Part shown: positions 17,828 through 27,986 of the stretch, piece after piece
Numbering within the stretch: the first letter of the stretch is position 1
How the letters are laid out: the number at the start of each line of letters is the position of its first letter
Origin: Pseudomonas chlororaphis
GTDB taxonomy: Bacteria; Pseudomonadota; Gammaproteobacteria; Pseudomonadales; Pseudomonadaceae
Direction of reading: 5' to 3'
Assembly: GCF_003731765.1 (NCBI RefSeq)
Contig: NZ_MOAL01000004.1
Span: forward strand, 496,001 to 560,000
Length of the DNA: 64,000 nt
The notes under the pieces: generated by a model
Databases searched by the model: none
The model's input: the letters and a program-made list of their open reading frames with translations, nothing else
Told to the model about the DNA's origin: nothing
Translations under genes and position numbers: made by a program

Positions 17828-19246
17828 ATGGCCGGCAAAACGCTCTACGACAAGCTCTGGGATTCGCATTTGGTCAAACAGCGCGACGATGGTTCGGCGC
17901 TGATCTACATCGATCGTCACATCATCCACGAAGTGACCTCGCCGCAAGCCTTTGAAGGCCTGCGCCTGGCCGGGCGCAAGCCGTGGCGTATCGATGCCAA
18001 CATCGCCACCCCGGACCACAACGTACCGACCACGCCGGAGCGCAAGGGCGGGATCGAAGCGATTGCCGACCAGGTTTCGCGTCTGCAGGTGCAGACCCTC
18101 GATGACAACTGTGATGAATACGGCATCGTCGAATTCAAGATGAACGACGTGCGCCAGGGCATCGTCCACGTGATCGGCCCGGAGCAGGGCGCGACCTTGC
18201 CTGGCATGACCGTGGTTTGCGGCGACTCCCACACCTCGACCCACGGTGCGTTCGGCGCCTTGGCCCACGGCATCGGCACGTCCGAGGTGGAGCATGTGCT
18301 CGCCACCCAGTGCCTGGTGGCCAAGAAAATGAAGAACATGTTGGTGTCGGTTGAAGGCACTTTGCCCTTCGGCGTGACGGCCAAGGACATTGTGCTCGCA
18401 GTGATCGGCAAGATCGGCACCGCCGGCGGCAACGGTCATGCCATCGAATTCGCCGGCAGCGCGATTCGCGAGCTGTCGGTCGAAGGCCGCATGACCATCT
18501 GCAACATGTCCATCGAAGCCGGTGCCCGTGTGGGCCTGGTAGCCGCGGACGAAAAGACCGTGGCTTACGTCAAGGGTCGCCCGTTCGCCCCGAAAGGCGC
18601 GGAATGGGACCTGGCCGTCGAGGCCTGGAAAGACCTGGTGTCTGATGCCGACGCCAAGTTCGACACCGTTGTCGAACTCGATGCGGCGCAGATCAAGCCG
18701 CAAGTCAGCTGGGGCACTTCGCCGGAAATGGTCCTCGCCGTGGATCAGAGCGTGCCGGACCCGGCCAAGGAAATGGACCTGGTCAAGCGTGACTCCATCG
18801 TCCGTGCCTTGAAATACATGGGCTTGACCGCCAACCAGGCGATCACCGACATCCAGCTGGATCGGGTTTTCATCGGTTCGTGCACCAACTCGCGGATCGA
18901 AGACTTGCGTGCTGCGGCGGTGATCGCCAAGGGTCGCAAAGTGGCCTCCACCATAAAGCAGGCGATCGTTGTGCCGGGTTCCGGCCTGGTCAAGGCTCAG
19001 GCCGAGTCGGAAGGCCTGGACAAGATCTTCCTCGAAGCCGGTTTCGAATGGCGTGAGCCGGGTTGCTCGATGTGCCTGGCGATGAACCCGGACCGCCTGG
19101 AGTCCGGCGAGCACTGCGCGTCGACCTCCAACCGCAACTTCGAAGGGCGCCAGGGTGCCGGTGGGCGTACCCACCTGGTGAGCCCGGCCATGGCCGCCGC
19201 CGCCGCCGTCACCGGCCGTTTCGTCGACGTCCGTGAATTGATCTAA
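17828..19246 (+). CDS. leuC: 3-isopropylmalate dehydratase, large subunit
   Basis: Isomerises 2-isopropylmalate to 3-isopropylmalate in leucine synthesis, as a heterodimer with LeuD carrying a [4Fe-4S] cluster. 472 aa. Cluster ligands are in FIGSCTNSR (about 348) and [12 protein letters not shown] (about 409-420). The start is the ATG at 17828, giving [16 protein letters not shown], preceded by GAGGAA; the frame is open back to 17771 without family similarity. leuD follows after 10 bp, so the two subunits are co-translated. It probably responds to the divergent LysR regulator. Confidence 0.97.
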   Translation: MAGKTLYDKLWDSHLVKQRDDGSALIYIDRHIIHEVTSPQAFEGLRLAGRKPWRIDANIATPDHNVPTTPERKGGIEAIADQVSRLQVQTLDDNCDEYGIVEFKMNDVRQGIVHVIGPEQGATLPGMTVVCGDSHTSTHGAFGALAHGIGTSEVEHVLATQCLVAKKMKNMLVSVEGTLPFGVTAKDIVLAVIGKIGTAGGNGHAIEFAGSAIRELSVEGRMTICNMSIEAGARVGLVAADEKTVAYVKGRPFAPKGAEWDLAVEAWKDLVSDADAKFDTVVELDAAQIKPQVSWGTSPEMVLAVDQSVPDPAKEMDLVKRDSIVRALKYMGLTANQAITDIQLDRVFIGSCTNSRIEDLRAAAVIAKGRKVASTIKQAIVVPGSGLVKAQAESEGLDKIFLEAGFEWREPGCSMCLAMNPDRLESGEHCASTSNRNFEGRQGAGGRTHLVSPAMAAAAAVTGRFVDVRELI

Positions 19247-19256
19247 GGAGCGCAGC

Positions 19257-19901
19257 ATGAAAGCTTTTACCCAGCACACCGGTCTTGTCGCGCCTTTGGA
19301 TCGTGCCAACGTCGACACCGACCAGATCATTCCCAAGCAATTCCTCAAGTCGATCAAGCGCACCGGCTTTGGTCCGAACCTGTTCGACGAGTGGCGTTAC
19401 CTGGACGTGGGGCAGCCCTATCAGGACAACTCCAAGCGTCCGTTGAACAAAGATTTTGTGTTGAACGCCGAGCGTTACCGAGGTGCCAGCGTGTTGCTGG
19501 CACGGGAAAACTTCGGTTGCGGCTCCAGCCGTGAACACGCGCCTTGGGCCCTGGAAGAGTACGGTTTCCGTAGCATCATCGCGCCGAGCTATGCCGACAT
19601 CTTCTTCAACAACAGCTTCAAGAACGGCCTGTTGCCGATCATTTTGAGCGACGCAGAAGTGGACGAACTGTTCCAGCAGGTCGAGGGCAACCCGGGTTAC
19701 CAGTTGCAGATCGACCTGGCTGCCCAGACCGTGACCCGTCCTGACGGCAAAGTGCTGAGCTTCGAGATCGACGCGTTCCGCAAGCATTGCCTGCTCAACG
19801 GCCTCGACGACATCGGCTTGACTTTGCAGGACGGCGACGCCATCGCCACCTTTGAAGCCAAGCACCGGGCCAGCCAGCCCTGGTTGTTCCGCGACGCCTG
19901 A
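19257..19901 (+). CDS. leuD: 3-isopropylmalate dehydratase, small subunit
   Basis: 214-aa swivel-domain partner of LeuC. Diagnostic segments are [20 protein letters not shown] (about 14-33) and the [18 protein letters not shown] active-site stretch (about 82-99). AAGGAG at 19245-19250 lies just before the ATG at 19257. The gene is followed by a REP element, so expression of the downstream methyltransferase and leuB may be lowered or separately driven. Confidence 0.97.
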   Translation: MKAFTQHTGLVAPLDRANVDTDQIIPKQFLKSIKRTGFGPNLFDEWRYLDVGQPYQDNSKRPLNKDFVLNAERYRGASVLLARENFGCGSSREHAPWALEEYGFRSIIAPSYADIFFNNSFKNGLLPIILSDAEVDELFQQVEGNPGYQLQIDLAAQTVTRPDGKVLSFEIDAFRKHCLLNGLDDIGLTLQDGDAIATFEAKHRASQPWLFRDA

Positions 19902-19907
19902 TTGCCT

Positions 19908-19966
19908 GATCGCCGGCAAGCCGGCTCCTACGGATTTGTGGTGTAGGAGCTGGCTTGCCCGCGAAC
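19908..19966. repeat. REP element
   Basis: GATCGCCGGCAAGCCGGCTCCTAC is nearly inverted by GTAGGAGCTGGCTTGCCCGCGA after an 11-nt loop region. Same core as the elements near 3443 and 37539. It sits 7 nt after leuD, within the leu gene cluster. Confidence 0.85.
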
Positions 19967-19997
19967 GCTGCACCCCCTGTCAAACAAGGACTCCACC

Positions 19998-20762
19998 ATG
20001 ACCAGCAACGCCCACAGCCAAGTGGTACAAAAGCAGTTTGGTGAACAGGCCTCGGCCTACCTGAGCAGCGCCGTGCACGCCCAGGGTGCCGAGTTCTCCC
20101 TGTTGCAGGCGGCGCTGGCCGGCCAGGGCCATGCCCGGGTGCTGGACCTGGGCTGTGGCGCGGGTCACGTCAGCTTTCATGTGGCGCCGCTGGTCAAGGA
20201 GGTCGTGGCTTACGACCTCTCCCAGCAGATGCTGGATGTGGTGGCGGGCGCGGCGGGGGAGCGCGGGTTGGGGAATATCCAGACCGTGCTCGGCGCCGCT
20301 GAGCGGTTGCCCTTTGCCGATGGCGAATTCGATTTCGTGTTCAGCCGCTATTCGGCGCACCATTGGAGCGACCTGGGGCTGGCCTTGCGGGAAGTGCGTC
20401 GGGTCTTGAAGCCGGGCGGCGTGGCGGCCTTTATCGACGTCATGTCTCCGGGCAGCCCGTTGCTCGATACCTACCTGCAAAGCGTCGAAGTGCTGCGCGA
20501 CACCAGCCATGTGCGCGATTATTCGGCCGGCGAGTGGTTGCGCCTGGTCAGCGAAGCGGGTTTGCATACCCGCAGCAGCGCTCGTCAGCGCCTGCGCCTG
20601 GAGTACAACTCCTGGGTAGAACGCATGCGCACGCCGGCGGCCTTGCGTGTGGCGATTCGCGAGCTGCAGCAGGCGATGGGCAATGAAGTGCGCGAATATT
20701 TTGAGATTGAGGCCGATGGTTCGTTCAGTACTGATGTACTGGTGCTGTGGGCCGAGCGATAA
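19998..20762 (+). CDS. SAM-dependent class I methyltransferase (UbiE-like)
   Basis: 254 aa. Motif I is VLDLGCGAGHVSFHVAPLV (about 47-65), with an acidic residue ending beta-2 (VVAYDLSQQML, about 69-79), motif II-like FDFVFSRYSAHHW (about 112-124) and post-II VLKPGGVAAFIDV. These place it in the Methyltransf_11 group. Substrate unknown. It lies between leuD and leuB, an arrangement I associate with Pseudomonas in general, yet no step of leucine synthesis needs a methyltransferase. The ATG at 19998 follows AAGGACTCCACC. Confidence 0.88.
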   Translation: MTSNAHSQVVQKQFGEQASAYLSSAVHAQGAEFSLLQAALAGQGHARVLDLGCGAGHVSFHVAPLVKEVVAYDLSQQMLDVVAGAAGERGLGNIQTVLGAAERLPFADGEFDFVFSRYSAHHWSDLGLALREVRRVLKPGGVAAFIDVMSPGSPLLDTYLQSVEVLRDTSHVRDYSAGEWLRLVSEAGLHTRSSARQRLRLEYNSWVERMRTPAALRVAIRELQQAMGNEVREYFEIEADGSFSTDVLVLWAER

Positions 20763-20813
20763 CATTTTTCCGGGTGCGCCTGCGGGCGCGCCGACAGAGC
20801 AAACGAGGAACGC

Positions 20814-21896
20814 ATGAGCAAGCAGATTCTGATTCTCCCCGGTGACGGTATTGGCCCGGAAATCATGGCCGAAGCGGTCAAGGTGCTGGAGCTGGCCAAT
20901 GACAAGTACAGCCTGGGCTTCGAGCTGAGCCACGACGTGATCGGTGGCGCGGCCATCGACCAGCACGGCGTGCCCCTGGCCGATGAAACCCTGGACCGTG
21001 CCCGTGCCGCCGATGCGGTGCTGCTGGGCGCCGTGGGTGGCCCGAAGTGGGACAAGATCGAGCGTGACATCCGCCCTGAGCGCGGCCTGCTGAAAATCCG
21101 TGCGCAACTGGGCCTGTTCGGCAACCTGCGTCCGGCGATTCTCTACCCGCAACTGGCCGATGCTTCGAGCCTCAAGCCTGAAATCGTGTCCGGCCTGGAC
21201 ATCCTCATCGTTCGCGAGCTGACCGGCGGCATCTACTTCGGCGCCCCGCGCGGCACCCGCGAGCTGGAAAATGGCGAGCGTCAGTCCTACGACACCCTGC
21301 CGTATAGCGAGAGCGAAATCCGCCGTATCGCCCGTGTCGGTTTCGACATGGCCCGCGTGCGTGGCAAGAAGCTGTGCTCGGTGGACAAGGCCAACGTCCT
21401 GGCTTCCAGCCAGCTGTGGCGCGAAGTGGTCGAGCAAGTGGCCCAGGACTACCCGGACGTCGAGCTGAGCCACATGTACGTGGATAATGCCGCCATGCAG
21501 TTGGTGCGTGCGCCGAAGCAGTTCGACGTGATCGTCACTGACAATATGTTCGGTGACATCCTCTCCGACGAAGCCTCGATGCTCACCGGTTCCATCGGCA
21601 TGCTGCCGTCGGCCTCCCTGGATGCCAACAACAAAGGCATGTACGAGCCGTGCCACGGTTCGGCGCCGGACATCGCCGGGCAAGGCATTGCCAACCCGTT
21701 GGCGACCATCCTCTCGGTCTCGATGATGCTGCGTTACAGCTTCAACCTGCACGAAGCGGCGGACGCCATTGAGAAGGCCGTGAGCCTGGTGCTGGACCAA
21801 GGTTTGCGCACGGGCGACATCTGGTCGGCCGGTTGTGAAAAGGTAGGTACGCAGGAAATGGGCGATGCAGTAGTCGCCGCGCTGCGGAATCTGTAA
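20814..21896 (+). CDS. leuB: 3-isopropylmalate dehydrogenase
   Basis: NAD-dependent oxidative decarboxylase giving 4-methyl-2-oxopentanoate in leucine synthesis. 360 aa. The N-terminal [20 protein letters not shown] (about 5-24) and the substrate/metal segment [19 protein letters not shown] (about 223-241), with [12 protein letters not shown] and the NAD region [18 protein letters not shown], are intact. AACGAGGAACGC precedes the ATG. It is preceded by the methyltransferase and followed by asd after a 54-bp gap. Confidence 0.97.
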   Translation: MSKQILILPGDGIGPEIMAEAVKVLELANDKYSLGFELSHDVIGGAAIDQHGVPLADETLDRARAADAVLLGAVGGPKWDKIERDIRPERGLLKIRAQLGLFGNLRPAILYPQLADASSLKPEIVSGLDILIVRELTGGIYFGAPRGTRELENGERQSYDTLPYSESEIRRIARVGFDMARVRGKKLCSVDKANVLASSQLWREVVEQVAQDYPDVELSHMYVDNAAMQLVRAPKQFDVIVTDNMFGDILSDEASMLTGSIGMLPSASLDANNKGMYEPCHGSAPDIAGQGIANPLATILSVSMMLRYSFNLHEAADAIEKAVSLVLDQGLRTGDIWSAGCEKVGTQEMGDAVVAALRNL

Positions 21897-21950
21897 TCTT
21901 TCGGGCCCACCGCACAGACGGTGGCCCACTTTTGTATAGGTGTAGTTGCG

Positions 21951-23063
21951 ATGAAACGTGTAGGTCTGATCGGTTGGCGCGGTATGGTCGGTTCCGTGCT
22001 CATGCAGCGGATGCTGGAAGAGCAGGACTTCGATCTTATTGAACCGGTGTTTTTCACCACTTCCAATGTCGGTGGCCAGGGTCCGTCGGTGGGCAAGGAT
22101 ATTGCTCCGCTCAAGGACGCCTACAACATTGATGAGCTGAAAACCCTCGACGTGATTCTGACCTGCCAGGGTGGCGACTACACCAGCGAAGTCTTCCCCA
22201 AGCTGCGCGAAGCCGGCTGGCAGGGCTACTGGATCGACGCGGCGTCCAGCCTGCGTATGCAGGACGATGCGGTGATCATCCTGGACCCGGTGAACCGCAA
22301 GGTCATCGACCAGCAACTGGATGCTGGCACCAAGAACTATATCGGTGGCAACTGCACCGTCAGCCTGATGCTGATGGGCCTGGGCGGCTTGTTCGAAGCC
22401 GGCCTGGTGGAGTGGATGAGTGCCATGACTTATCAGGCGGCCTCCGGTGCCGGCGCGCAGAACATGCGTGAGCTGATCAAGCAAATGGGGGCGACCCACG
22501 CGGCCGTCGCTGATGACCTGGCCAACCCGGCCAGCGCCATCCTCGACATCGACCGCAAAGTGGCCGAAGCCATGCGCAGCGATGCCTACCCGACCGAGAG
22601 CTTCGGCGTGCCCCTGGCCGGCAGCCTGATTCCGTGGATCGACAAGGAGCTGCCTAACGGCCAGAGCCGTGAAGAGTGGAAGGCCCAGGCCGAAACCAAC
22701 AAGATCCTCGGTCGCTTCAAGAGCCCGATCCCGGTGGACGGTATCTGCGTACGTATCGGCGCCATGCGCTGCCACAGCCAGGCACTGACCATCAAGCTCA
22801 ACAAAGATGTGCCGATTGCCGACATCGAAGGGCTGATCAGCCAGCACAACCCGTGGGTCAAGCTGGTGCCGAACCAGCGTGATATCAGCATGCAGGAGCT
22901 GAGCCCAACCAAGGTCACCGGCACCCTGAACATTCCGGTGGGGCGTCTGCGTAAGCTGAACATGGGCTCGCAGTTCCTCGGCGCGTTCACTGTAGGCGAC
23001 CAACTGCTGTGGGGCGCGGCCGAACCGCTGCGCCGCATGCTGCGGATTCTGCTGGAGCGTTGA
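21951..23063 (+). CDS. asd: Aspartate-semialdehyde dehydrogenase
   Basis: Reduces L-aspartyl-phosphate to the semialdehyde, the branch point to lysine/diaminopimelate, threonine and methionine. 370 aa, of the gamma-proteobacterial Asd type. NADP-binding [18 protein letters not shown] is at residues 3-20, and the catalytic Cys lies in GGNCTVSLM (about residue 135). The start at 21951 is chosen because [11 protein letters not shown] is the family N-terminus; the frame is open to 21921. A terminator follows at 23084, separating it from its paralogue. Confidence 0.97.
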   Translation: MKRVGLIGWRGMVGSVLMQRMLEEQDFDLIEPVFFTTSNVGGQGPSVGKDIAPLKDAYNIDELKTLDVILTCQGGDYTSEVFPKLREAGWQGYWIDAASSLRMQDDAVIILDPVNRKVIDQQLDAGTKNYIGGNCTVSLMLMGLGGLFEAGLVEWMSAMTYQAASGAGAQNMRELIKQMGATHAAVADDLANPASAILDIDRKVAEAMRSDAYPTESFGVPLAGSLIPWIDKELPNGQSREEWKAQAETNKILGRFKSPIPVDGICVRIGAMRCHSQALTIKLNKDVPIADIEGLISQHNPWVKLVPNQRDISMQELSPTKVTGTLNIPVGRLRKLNMGSQFLGAFTVGDQLLWGAAEPLRRMLRILLER

Positions 23064-23083
23064 TCCACTGAGCGTCTGAAAAA

Positions 23084-23114
23084 GCCCGCGCCTTGCAAGA
23101 GTCGCGGGTTTTTT
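23084..23114 (+). terminator. Rho-independent terminator after asd
   Basis: AAAGCCCGCG...CGCGGGTTTTTT hairpin with a T6 tail, 20 nt after the asd stop. Confidence 0.88.
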
Positions 23115-23221
23115 ATGGCCCTCGGGCTTACCCGCCTGCGGTACCGGGCTTGCCCGCCAATTGCCTCGTTACCCCGCGGCGGGTAAAGTGCCGCTCCCCC
23201 CGATTCGCCTGAGGTAGCACC

Positions 23222-24232
23222 ATGAACCAGTCCTTTGATATTGCCGTGATCGGCGCCACCGGCACTGTGGGTGAAACCTTGGTGCAGATCCTCGAAGAGC
23301 GTGATTTTCCCGTCGCCAACCTACACCTGTTGGCCAGCAGCGAATCGGCCGGGCACTCGGTGCCTTTTCGTGGCAAGAACGTGCGAGTGCGGGAGGTCGA
23401 CGAGTTCGATTTCAGCAAGGTTCAACTGGCGTTCTTCGCCGCTGGCCCGGCAGTCACCTTGAGCTTCGCACCCCGGGCCACGGCCGCCAATTGTGCGGTG
23501 ATCGACCTGTCCGGTGCCTTGCCTTCGGCCCAGGCGCCGAACGTAGTGCCGGAGGTGAATGCGCAGGTGTTGGCCGGGTTGAAAAAGCCGCTGCAGTTGA
23601 GCAGTCCGAGTGCTTCGGCCACAGCCTTGGCGGTAGCGCTGGCGCCGTTGCAGGGGTTGCTGGACATTCAGCGGGTCAACCTGACCGCCAGCCTCGCGGT
23701 CTCCAGCCAGGGGCGCGAAGCCGTGACCGAATTGGCACGCCAGACCGCCGAGCTGCTGAATGTTCGGCCCCTGGAGCCGCGTTTCTTCGACCGGCAGATG
23801 GCGTTCAACCTGCTGGCGCAAGTGGGCACGCCGGATGAGCAGGGTCATACCCTGTTGGAAAAGCGCCTGGTGCATGAATTGCGTGAAGTCCTGGCACAAC
23901 CTTTATTAAAGATTTCTGTCACTTGCGTTCAAGCCCCGGTATTTTTTGGCGATAGCTATAGCGTGACCCTGCAGTCCGCGGCCGCTATCGACCTGGTGGC
24001 GGTGAATGCAGCGTTGGATGCGGCCCCTGGCCTGGAGTTGGTTGAGGCGGGCGACTATCCGACTGCGGTAGGGGATGCAGTGGGGCAGGACGTGGTTTAT
24101 GTAGGGCGGGTGCGCGGCGGTGTCGACGACCCGGCGGAACTTAATCTGTGGCTGACGTCAGATAACGTGCGCAAAGGCGCGGCTTTGAACGCTGTGCAAT
24201 TGGCTGAGTTGTTGATAAAAGACCTGCTGTAA
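23222..24232 (+). CDS. usg: Aspartate-semialdehyde dehydrogenase paralogue (USG-1 type)
   Basis: 336 aa of the Asd fold. The Rossmann start is DIAVIGATGTVGETLVQILE (residues 6-25), and the dimerisation half follows. At the catalytic position, where Asd has NCT, this protein reads SSPSASATALAVALAPL (about 126-142): the nucleophilic Cys is absent. It is therefore unlikely to reduce aspartyl phosphate. It matches the USG-1 proteins encoded near truA in many gamma-proteobacteria, whose function is unknown. It lies between asd and fimV, with asd terminated upstream, so it has its own promoter. Confidence 0.88.
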   Translation: MNQSFDIAVIGATGTVGETLVQILEERDFPVANLHLLASSESAGHSVPFRGKNVRVREVDEFDFSKVQLAFFAAGPAVTLSFAPRATAANCAVIDLSGALPSAQAPNVVPEVNAQVLAGLKKPLQLSSPSASATALAVALAPLQGLLDIQRVNLTASLAVSSQGREAVTELARQTAELLNVRPLEPRFFDRQMAFNLLAQVGTPDEQGHTLLEKRLVHELREVLAQPLLKISVTCVQAPVFFGDSYSVTLQSAAAIDLVAVNAALDAAPGLELVEAGDYPTAVGDAVGQDVVYVGRVRGGVDDPAELNLWLTSDNVRKGAALNAVQLAELLIKDLL

Positions 24233-24414
24233 AAGATACTTGGCAACAATTTGCAGAATGAATCTAGCCGGGCGCTATGCTTGGCCAGTTGCTGTAGGTG
24301 AGTGGCCATCAGGCCCTCCCGGGGCATGCAAGAATTAATCGCGCGCAATGCCATACGGCAGCAGCTACAACACCTTCTCGCTGGCCGAGGAATGTTCAGA
24401 CAAAGGATGAGGCT

Positions 24415-27000
24415 ATGGTTCAAGTTCGCAAACTGGTGTTAGCAATAGCGGCCGCCTCGGCGCTGTCCTCCGGTATGGCGCAGGCGCTTGGGCTCGGGGA
24501 GCTGACCCTGAAGTCGACGCTTAACCAGCCTTTGGTAGCAGAAATCGAACTGCTTGATATCAAGGACCTCACCGCCGCCGAGGTGGTCCCCAGCCTGGCC
24601 TCGCCGGAAGAGTTCGCCAAGGCCGGCGTTGATCGCCAGGCGCTCCTCAATGACCTGAGCTTCACTACGGTCCTCAATCCAGGCGGCAAGAGCCTGTTGC
24701 GGGTCACCTCGAGCAAGCCGCTGTCCGAGCCGATGGTCAAGTTCCTGGTCCAGGTGATGTGGCCCAATGGCCGGCTGCTGCGTGATTACAGCGTACTGCT
24801 GGACCCTTCCAAATTCTCTCCGCAAACCGCCGAAGCCGCCGCCAAGGTCGCGCCGCCTCAGCGGGCTGCGGTCAACGCGCCGGTCACCGGTGTGAGCAAG
24901 CCCAAGCAGTACACCACCTCGGCACGCGACACTTTGTGGGAAATTGCCGCCAAGGAACGCAACGGCGGTTCGGTGCAGCAAACCATGCTGGCAATTCAGG
25001 CGCTGAATCCGGATGCCTTTATCGACGGCAACATCAACCGGTTGAAGACCGGCAAAGTGCTGCGTCTGCCGGACCCTGTGCAAAGCACCAGCTTGCCGCA
25101 GCCCCAGGCGATCGCCGAAGTGGCTGCGCAAAATGCGGCGTGGCGTCAGGGGCGGCGTAGTGCCACTCGTGGCCAGCAACAGCAGTTGGACGGGACCAAG
25201 CGCGGCACTGCCAACCAGGCCACCGGCCAGGCTGCCAGCAAAGACAACCTGAGCCTGGTGTCGGCGGATGCGGGCAAGCGCGGCAAAGGGGCGGCGGGCG
25301 ATAGCAAGGCGCTGAGCAACAAGTTGGCGGTGACTCAGGAAAGCCTGGATTCGACACGCCGCGACAACGAAGAATTGAAAAGCCGCATGGCCGATCTTCA
25401 GAGCCAGTTGGACAAACTGCAGCGGCTGATCGAGCTGAAGAACGATCAACTGGCCAAGTTGCAGGCCGAGGGTTCGGCAGCGCCGGCGACTCCGGTTGCA
25501 CCTGTGGTCTCGGCCGAGTTGGTGAGCCCGCCTCCGGCGCCAGCAGCCCCGGCTGTCCCCGTGACGGACCCGGCGGCCACTGCCGCGCCTGTGACGCCTG
25601 AGCCACCGGCGGAGGCTGCCCAATCCGATGACAGCAAATTCAACGAGCTGCTGACCAACCCGATCCTGCTGGGCCTGATTGGTGGCGGTGCCGTCCTGGC
25701 GGCGCTCCTGCTGTTGCTGCTGGTGCGCCGTCGCAAGGCGGCCCAGGAAGCGGAAAAGCACCTGCGGATGGCTCGGGCCTTGTCCGAGGAAAATGATTTC
25801 GCCGCGGAAATGGACCTGCCGGAAAGCAGCTTCGAGGGCCTGGAAGTACCAGCGCCTAGCGTCAAGCTGGCGCCGACGCCTGAAGTGGTCGTGGCTCCGG
25901 TTGTCGTAGCGCCACCTCCAGCGCCTGCCGAGCGTGCCCTGGATGTGCTCGGGCAAGCGCAGAACCATATCGACGCTGGACGTTTGAACCAGGCGGCCGC
26001 CATCCTCGAAGAAGCCGTCCCGCTGGAGCCTCAGCGCAGTGAGTTGCGCTTGAAGTTGATGGAGGTCTACGGCCTCCAGGGCGATCGCACCGCCTTTATC
26101 GCCCAGGAACGCCAGTTGGTGGCCAATGGCAAGAACCACGCGGAAGTCGAGCAGCTGAAAAGCCGCTTCCCGGCCATGGTCGCTGTGGCAGCCACTGCTG
26201 GTTTGGCTGCCGCTGCGGTGGCGGCTGAGTTGGACGCCGAATACGTCAAGGAACTGCTGCAGGATGAGCCGCAAGCGCCGGAGCCGGAACCAGAGTCTGT
26301 GATTGAAGGCCTGGATGCGGATTTCGACCTGAGCCTGGATGATCTGGAAGCCGTGTCGCCTGCGGTGGTGACGCCGGAGCCGGCGCCAGTGGTTGACCCG
26401 GTGGCTGAGCTGGATGAGTTCCCGCTGGACGACGACTTGAGTTTCGAGTCGGTCTTGCAGCAACAGACCGAGGCTCAAGACAACCTCGACGATCTGTCGG
26501 ACTTTGACCTCGATCTGGGCGACGACCTGCCGGCCCAGAGCGACGAAGACTTCCTGCTCGGTCTTGAAGACGAGATGAAGGGCTTGCCGACCGGCGATGT
26601 GCCGACGATCACCGCTGAAGCCCTGGATGATCTGGATCTGCCTGCAGATTTTGACCTGTCCCTGGCGGATGAGATGGACGTTGCGGCTGAGCCCAAGGAC
26701 GCCTTTGCTTCCGAGCTGGACGATGTCAACGCCGAGTTGGATCGCCTGTCGCAGAGCCTTGAGCAGCCAGCGCTTGATGAGCCGCGTTTCACGGCTGAAG
26801 ACGCAGCGGCGAGCCTCGACGAGACGGACTTCGACTTCCTCTCCGGTACCGATGAGGTGGCCACCAAGCTGGACCTGGCCCAGGCTTACATCGACATGGG
26901 CGACAACGATGGCGCCCGGGACATCCTTGGCGAAGTCATCAGTGAAGGTAATGATGGCCAGAAAACCGAAGCCCAGGAAATGCTGACGCGTCTGGCTTGA
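24415..27000 (+). CDS. fimV: FimV, LysM-containing polar pilus/motility assembly protein
   Basis: 861 aa from the ATG at 24415. The signal peptide ends near ALGLGELTLKS, and a periplasmic FimV N-terminal domain follows (about 25-130). A LysM-like peptidoglycan-binding motif is at about 163-215 (YTTSARDTLWEIAAKERNGG), a coiled coil at about 310-345, and one membrane span at about 417-440. The cytoplasmic part is very acidic, with many DLD/DDL repeats, and ends in a TPR-type FimV_C domain at about 813-861. In P. aeruginosa FimV supports type IV pilus secretin assembly, polar localisation and cAMP signalling. An upstream open frame from 24298 is rejected because the signal peptide starts at 24415. 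A terminator follows. Confidence 0.95.
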   Translation: MVQVRKLVLAIAAASALSSGMAQALGLGELTLKSTLNQPLVAEIELLDIKDLTAAEVVPSLASPEEFAKAGVDRQALLNDLSFTTVLNPGGKSLLRVTSSKPLSEPMVKFLVQVMWPNGRLLRDYSVLLDPSKFSPQTAEAAAKVAPPQRAAVNAPVTGVSKPKQYTTSARDTLWEIAAKERNGGSVQQTMLAIQALNPDAFIDGNINRLKTGKVLRLPDPVQSTSLPQPQAIAEVAAQNAAWRQGRRSATRGQQQQLDGTKRGTANQATGQAASKDNLSLVSADAGKRGKGAAGDSKALSNKLAVTQESLDSTRRDNEELKSRMADLQSQLDKLQRLIELKNDQLAKLQAEGSAAPATPVAPVVSAELVSPPPAPAAPAVPVTDPAATAAPVTPEPPAEAAQSDDSKFNELLTNPILLGLIGGGAVLAALLLLLLVRRRKAAQEAEKHLRMARALSEENDFAAEMDLPESSFEGLEVPAPSVKLAPTPEVVVAPVVVAPPPAPAERALDVLGQAQNHIDAGRLNQAAAILEEAVPLEPQRSELRLKLMEVYGLQGDRTAFIAQERQLVANGKNHAEVEQLKSRFPAMVAVAATAGLAAAAVAAELDAEYVKELLQDEPQAPEPEPESVIEGLDADFDLSLDDLEAVSPAVVTPEPAPVVDPVAELDEFPLDDDLSFESVLQQQTEAQDNLDDLSDFDLDLGDDLPAQSDEDFLLGLEDEMKGLPTGDVPTITAEALDDLDLPADFDLSLADEMDVAAEPKDAFASELDDVNAELDRLSQSLEQPALDEPRFTAEDAAASLDETDFDFLSGTDEVATKLDLAQAYIDMGDNDGARDILGEVISEGNDGQKTEAQEMLTRLA

Positions 27001-27020
27001 TTCTCGGCAAGGCAGTAAAC

Positions 27021-27055
27021 AAAACGGCAGCCCAATGAGGCTGCCGTTTTTGTTT
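27021..27055. terminator. Rho-independent terminator between fimV and the M24 gene
   Basis: AAAACGGCAGCC and GGCTGCCGTTTTTGTTT flank a short loop. The A-run on one side and T-run on the other make it usable from both strands for these convergent genes. Confidence 0.92.
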
Positions 27056-27099
27056 CTGCATCTGCCTGGCGCACTGGCACCCCATGCTTGTGCGCGAGC

Positions 27100-27759
27100 T
27101 CAGCTCAGCAGGTCTTCATAAAATGCGCCAAAGGGGCGGGTAGGGTGGGCGATCTGGATTTCCAGGATCCACAGGCCGACGTTCGGGCAGTCTTCAAAGG
27201 CTCCCAGGTCGCCGGCTCGGTAGATCGCATGGGGAAAGTCGCTGACGCGGTGGCCTTTGATCTCCAGATTGAGTAACCAGCCCATGGCGGTCGCCTGGGC
27301 TTCGGCGAAGCGATAGAGCTCGGGGCCGTTGACCTGATGGGTTTTCCAGTGGTCGTGCACCTGGTCGAAGAGGGTTTTGGCGGCTGCCGTGCACGCCTGC
27401 ATCTCGGGGTCGTTGCCGGTGGTGAACGTGGCCCCGGCATCGGCTTCATGGCGATCCCAGACCACGCCCAGGTCGATAAAGAAAATATCCTGCTCGCCCA
27501 GAATCGGGTCGCCCTCGGAGCGCTGCTTGAAGGTTTTGAGGGTGTTGCTGCCAAAGCGGATCAGCATTGGGTGCCAGATTCGCTCCATCCCCAGTTCCTG
27601 CAAGATCGTCAGGCCCAAGGCCTTGGCGTCGGATTCGCGCATTCCGGGGGTGATCTGCCGGCCCATCTGCGCAATGGCTTCCCAGATCATGCGTTTGGCG
27701 TGGAGCATGCCGTCCAGGCTGTAGGCCAGGCCAACCGCTTCTTTGCTTATGGCGTTCAT
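27100..27759 (-). CDS. M24-family (aminopeptidase P-like) metallopeptidase-fold protein
   Basis: 219 aa of pita-bread fold. Possible metal ligands are visible: Asp in IFFIDLGVVWDRHEAD (two acidic sites), His/Glu in IKGHRVSDFPHAIY, and Glu in LWILEIQIAHP. The N-terminal domain of creatinase/prolidase is absent, so this is a stand-alone catalytic domain like methionine aminopeptidase. The ligand pattern differs from MetAP and the substrate is not known. It is convergent with fimV and divergent from truA. The ATG at 27759 begins MNAISKEAVGLAYSL. Confidence 0.82.
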   Translation of the reverse strand: MNAISKEAVGLAYSLDGMLHAKRMIWEAIAQMGRQITPGMRESDAKALGLTILQELGMERIWHPMLIRFGSNTLKTFKQRSEGDPILGEQDIFFIDLGVVWDRHEADAGATFTTGNDPEMQACTAAAKTLFDQVHDHWKTHQVNGPELYRFAEAQATAMGWLLNLEIKGHRVSDFPHAIYRAGDLGAFEDCPNVGLWILEIQIAHPTRPFGAFYEDLLS

Positions 27760-27986
27760 TCATCAGGTCTCGGTAGAGGGGCGAAGTTTTCGTTATGTAT
27801 TTTTCTATATAGCGATAGTCGGGAAGTGATGCAATTGGCTTGCAGGCTTGGGGGGGGGTGAATGCCAATCAGCAACTAAAAGCCGGTCGTGCATGGCGTC
27901 TGTTTCCGGCGGCCTTATAATGGCCGACTTTGCGCATATCAGCAGGCTTTAACTTCTTGGCAAATATAGATAACCCGGCTGCCGAA

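Noticed and set aside
19980..23003. A 1007-codon open frame on the minus strand
   Set aside because: It is antisense to the methyltransferase, leuB and asd genes, which have clear family motifs. Long antisense frames are common in GC-rich Pseudomonas coding DNA, and this one has low-complexity, His/Gln/Arg-rich sequence.
20814..23063. Frameshift or truncation in leuB or asd
   Set aside because: Both read through at full length with all key residues present.
24439..26478. A 679-codon minus-strand frame
   Set aside because: Antisense to fimV, with Arg/His/Gln-rich nonsense composition.
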